The notes under the pieces are model-generated. The model saw only the letters and a list, made by a program, of their open reading frames with translations. It ran no database searches and was not told where the DNA came from. The translations under genes were made by a program, and so were the position numbers. A DNA stretch of 9,064 nt from Pseudomonadota bacterium (GTDB taxonomy: Bacteria; Desulfobacterota; Desulfovibrionia; Desulfovibrionales; Desulfovibrionaceae): assembly GCA_023399375.1 (NCBI GenBank), contig JAEWPX010000134.1, forward strand, positions 1 to 9,064. The letters run 5' to 3'. Positions 6,793-9,064 of this stretch are shown in pieces (the stretch's first letter is position 1; each line of letters starts with the position of its first letter).

Positions 6793-9064
6793 CATCCACG
6801 CCCCCGCCACCCTGCCCGTGGGGACCGCCAACCGCGGATTCGGCGGCGCGGTCTTCCTCGGGCTCTTCGCGGTGCTGGCGGTCATGGCCTGCCTCAAATA
6901 CCTGGCCCTGCACTCCACGGTCTTCGATTTGGGCGTTTTCCTTTCCAACCTCTATTCCCTGCACGCCTACGGCCAGTGGTGGCGGGCGTTTCTGGGCCAT
7001 GCCCAGCCGCTTCTGCCCGTCTACGCCCAGGTCTACCGACTGGTGCCCGACCAGGCCGCGCCCCTGGTGCTCCTGACGGTCCAGGCCTTCGCCCTGGCCC
7101 TGCCCGCGCTCTGGGCCGGGCGGCGCTACGGTCTGCTCGCGGCGGCCAGCTACGCGCTTTTCTACCCGGTCTGGACGAATGCGCTGTTCGACTTTCACCT
7201 CGACCATCTGCTTATTCCGATTCTCTTCGCCTTCCTGGCCGCGGCCACGTCCGGCCGGATCTGGCTGGCCTTCGTCCTTGGTCTGCTGCCTGCCGTCGTC
7301 AAGGAGCCCTATGCCCTGACCACGGCCTGCTGCGGCCTGTATCTGCTGCTCTTTCAGGGGCGCAAGGCGGCGGGCTGGGGCCTTGTGCTGTGCGGGGGGC
7401 TCTATTTCTACGCCGCGACCGCCTGGCTCGTGCCGTTTTGTACCGCGGACGGCAATCTCGGCGCGCAAAGCGGGGCCTATGCCTGGCTCGGCGGCGGCCC
7501 GGGCGCGGCCCTGGTCACCATGCTCAGTCATCCCTTCACGGTGTTGGCCGAGGTCTTCGGCGTGCCGGGGAAGTGGAAGTACATGGGCTTCCTGTTCGGG
7601 GCGCTGCTCTTTTTCCCGCTCTTTCGGCCCAAGCTCCTGCTGCCGGCCCTGCCTGCCCTGGCCCTGTCGCTGCTCTCCACCCATCCCAACTATTACGGCT
7701 GGGCCAACCACTACAGCGCCGGCGTGGCCGGGGCGCTCTTTTTCGCCTACTGCGAGGTGCTCGGCCCGGTGCGCATCCTGGCCAGGCAGTCCGGCATCGG
7801 CGTGCGCCGTTTCGGGCTTGCGCTCTTCGCCGCGCTTGGCCTCGTGCACGTGGCGCTGGCCCCGTCGCCGCTGGGGCGGCTGTTCTGGCTTTCCGACAGT
7901 TTCGCCTTTTCCAGCGACGCCTACGAACCCACGGCGCGCGACGCCGCCATCCTGGCGGAGATGCTGCAAAACGTGCCCCGCGACCCGTCCCTTGCCGTGG
8001 TCTCGCAAAATAGCCTCAACTGGGGGGCCTTAGCCGAGCGCCAGGACTACAACAGTTTTCCGCTGGGCGTTTTCACGCCCCATCCCGTGCGCGACCTGTC
8101 CGGGGCCACGCTTGCCGATTTCTGGCGTTTCGTGCGCACCGGCCAGGCTCCGAACCTGCCCGTGCGTTCCTGGCAGGCGCAGTACGTGATCCTCGACCTC
8201 AAACGCCCCTGGTTCGTCCTGGATCAGGGCTGCGAATTCCAAAACGGCGCTTGCCGCGACGAGGACGTGGCCCGGGAATTCAACGCCCTGGTCATCCGCG
8301 CCCGCCAGGAGCTGGAGACCGTGCATGACGCAGGGGGGCTGCTCATCCTGCGCCGGCCGCAACCGGCCGCTCCCGAACCGGCCGTCGCCACGCCGCCGCA
8401 ACAGCCGGCCCCGGCCGGCGGGGCCGCCCCCGAAGGCGCGTCCCCGCCGGCGACGCCCGTTGCGCCCGGGGTGAGCACTCCTGCGCCCGGCGCGCCGCAG
8501 GCCGTTCCCGTCGGACGGACGCCGGCCGCGTCCCCGCCTGCGGCCCAGGATGCGGGCGATATCGAAGTCGAGGTGCTCGACCGCTTTCCGAGCAATTATC
8601 CCGGCAGGAAAGGCCGGGCCGCGCCCATGACGCATGAGGGCCAGCCGGTTCCGGGGCAGGCCCCGGAACCGGGCGCGCAGCCCGCTCCGGGAGCTCCGGT
8701 CACTCCGGGCGTCGCGTCGCCCGAGACCGCCGCGCCTGAGGTCGCGCCGAAAAAGGAGCGCCGTTCCCGTCGCCATGAAGCTCCGGCCGCAGACGCGCCG
8801 ACTGCGCCGGATGCCGGCCTTGCGCCGACGCCCGAAAACCGGGGCGAGACCGCCGCGCCCGAGGTCGCGCCGGACGCCGCGCCGAAAAAGGAGCGTCGCG
8901 CGCGGCGGCAGAAAGCGCCGACCGAAGTCGCGCCGGTCGAAGGCACCCCCACGGATGCCGGACAGGTTACGGACGCGCCGGCCGGCGAGACGCCCGCGGC
9001 CGGGGCGCCGCCCCGCCGGGAGCGGCGCAGCCGGCATAAGGAAGCTCCCGCCGCGGCTCCGGCC
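6785..9064 (+). CDS. DUF2079-family polytopic membrane protein with long Pro/Ala-rich tail (3' end beyond window)
   Basis: Open for 760 codons to the last base with no stop, so partial at the 3' end. GGAG at 6774-6777, 7 nt before the ATG, supports the start, which overlaps the preceding stop by 8 bp. Residues 1-~525 match the DUF2079 pattern: TM1 (~19-41), TVFDLGVF with D48 just after it, DFHLDH (136-141), VKEPYAL (K173-E174), a run of hydrophobic helices to about 365, and NHYSAG (H309). A soluble C-terminal portion (DAAILAEMLQNVP, QYVILDL) follows. DUF2079 proteins have GT-C-like topology, and neighbouring glycosyltransferase genes fit a role in cell-surface glycosylation or polysaccharide assembly; no activity is established. 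From ~526 on the protein changes to a low-complexity P/A/E/G tail of at least 235 residues with basic repeat blocks, not typical of the family. This tail is either a genuine extracytoplasmic/cytoplasmic extension or a fusion. Confidence 0.88.
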   Translation, partial: MPDIHAPATLPVGTANRGFGGAVFLGLFAVLAVMACLKYLALHSTVFDLGVFLSNLYSLHAYGQWWRAFLGHAQPLLPVYAQVYRLVPDQAAPLVLLTVQAFALALPALWAGRRYGLLAAASYALFYPVWTNALFDFHLDHLLIPILFAFLAAATSGRIWLAFVLGLLPAVVKEPYALTTACCGLYLLLFQGRKAAGWGLVLCGGLYFYAATAWLVPFCTADGNLGAQSGAYAWLGGGPGAALVTMLSHPFTVLAEVFGVPGKWKYMGFLFGALLFFPLFRPKLLLPALPALALSLLSTHPNYYGWANHYSAGVAGALFFAYCEVLGPVRILARQSGIGVRRFGLALFAALGLVHVALAPSPLGRLFWLSDSFAFSSDAYEPTARDAAILAEMLQNVPRDPSLAVVSQNSLNWGALAERQDYNSFPLGVFTPHPVRDLSGATLADFWRFVRTGQAPNLPVRSWQAQYVILDLKRPWFVLDQGCEFQNGACRDEDVAREFNALVIRARQELETVHDAGGLLILRRPQPAAPEPAVATPPQQPAPAGGAAPEGASPPATPVAPGVSTPAPGAPQAVPVGRTPAASPPAAQDAGDIEVEVLDRFPSNYPGRKGRAAPMTHEGQPVPGQAPEPGAQPAPGAPVTPGVASPETAAPEVAPKKERRSRRHEAPAADAPTAPDAGLAPTPENRGETAAPEVAPDAAPKKERRARRQKAPTEVAPVEGTPTDAGQVTDAPAGETPAAGAPPRRERRSRHKEAPAAAPA
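8723..9064 (+). repeat. Degenerate in-frame tandem repeat encoding basic blocks in a Pro/Ala-rich tail
   Basis: Three units begin with Glu-Thr at 8723, 8846 and 8987 (residues 647, 688 and 735), so spacing is 41 then 47 aa. Each unit runs from an acidic/Pro-Ala segment (ETAAPEVAP or ETPAAGAPP) into a basic block: KKERRSRRHEAP, KKERRARRQKAP, RRERRSRHKEAP. The third unit continues to the window edge. The preceding tail (8364-8722) has similar composition but no clear repeat. Confidence 0.8.

Noticed and set aside
4309..6948. Very long minus-strand open frame (about 880 codons) opposite the large membrane protein gene
   Set aside because: Its translation is low-complexity (H/G/R/Q/E-rich) with no recognisable motif, while the plus-strand frame shows membrane segments and family-like motifs. 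Stop-poor antisense frames are expected at this GC content.
8030..9037. Minus-strand open frames over the Pro/Ala-rich tail
   Set aside because: These are R/G/A-rich shadows of the repetitive GC-rich coding sequence; the plus-strand frame is continuous with the DUF2079 domain.

Overview
The window is a GC-rich (roughly 70%) bacterial chromosomal segment, gene-dense, with strong G/C preference at third codon positions. GC-rich mosaic hairpin repeats overlap gene ends, and a Memo-family gene is paired with a radical-SAM-type gene. This suggests a Desulfovibrio/Solidesulfovibrio-like sulfate reducer (Desulfobacterota). That assignment is inference from style and memory, not from a marker gene. 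I see no rRNA, tRNA, CRISPR array or transposase.

Left half (71-2400, minus strand): a two-gene operon read leftwards. The first gene encodes a Memo-family protein (AmmeMemoRadiSam protein B type) of 406 aa. It carries a winged-helix-like N-terminal domain that resembles PqqD/RiPP-recognition domains, and its Memo metal-site residues are conserved. Its stop overlaps the start of the second gene, a 370-aa radical SAM/SPASM-type protein. This second protein keeps the barrel motif and the C-terminal auxiliary-cluster cysteines, but each cysteine of the canonical CX3CX2C SAM-cluster motif appears replaced (S19, T23, T26). This pair is the most unusual part of the window.

Centre (2401-2573): a 173-bp divergent intergenic region with a fair sigma70-like promoter for the Memo operon and a clear Shine-Dalgarno for the rightward gene.

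Right half (2574-9064, plus strand): a surface-glycan or glycosylation set. It contains a cytoplasmic GT-B glycosyltransferase (GT4 type), a large polytopic membrane protein of GT-C/YfhO-like architecture (962 aa), and, overlapping it by 8 bp, a DUF2079-family polytopic membrane protein. The last gene is open to the right edge of the window and ends in a long Pro/Ala-rich tail with repeated basic KKERRSRR-type blocks. A plausible division of labour is that the GT-B enzyme builds a lipid-linked sugar inside the cell and the membrane proteins use or move it on the outer face. No substrate can be read from the sequence.

Two copies of one 39-bp palindrome-bearing repeat lie 3.7 kb apart in inverted orientation (46-84 and 3781-3819). 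Each sits at the 3' end of a different gene in the same orientation relative to transcription, and each supplies that gene's TGA stop at the exact centre of the palindrome, so two unrelated proteins both end in Arg-Gly-Ala.
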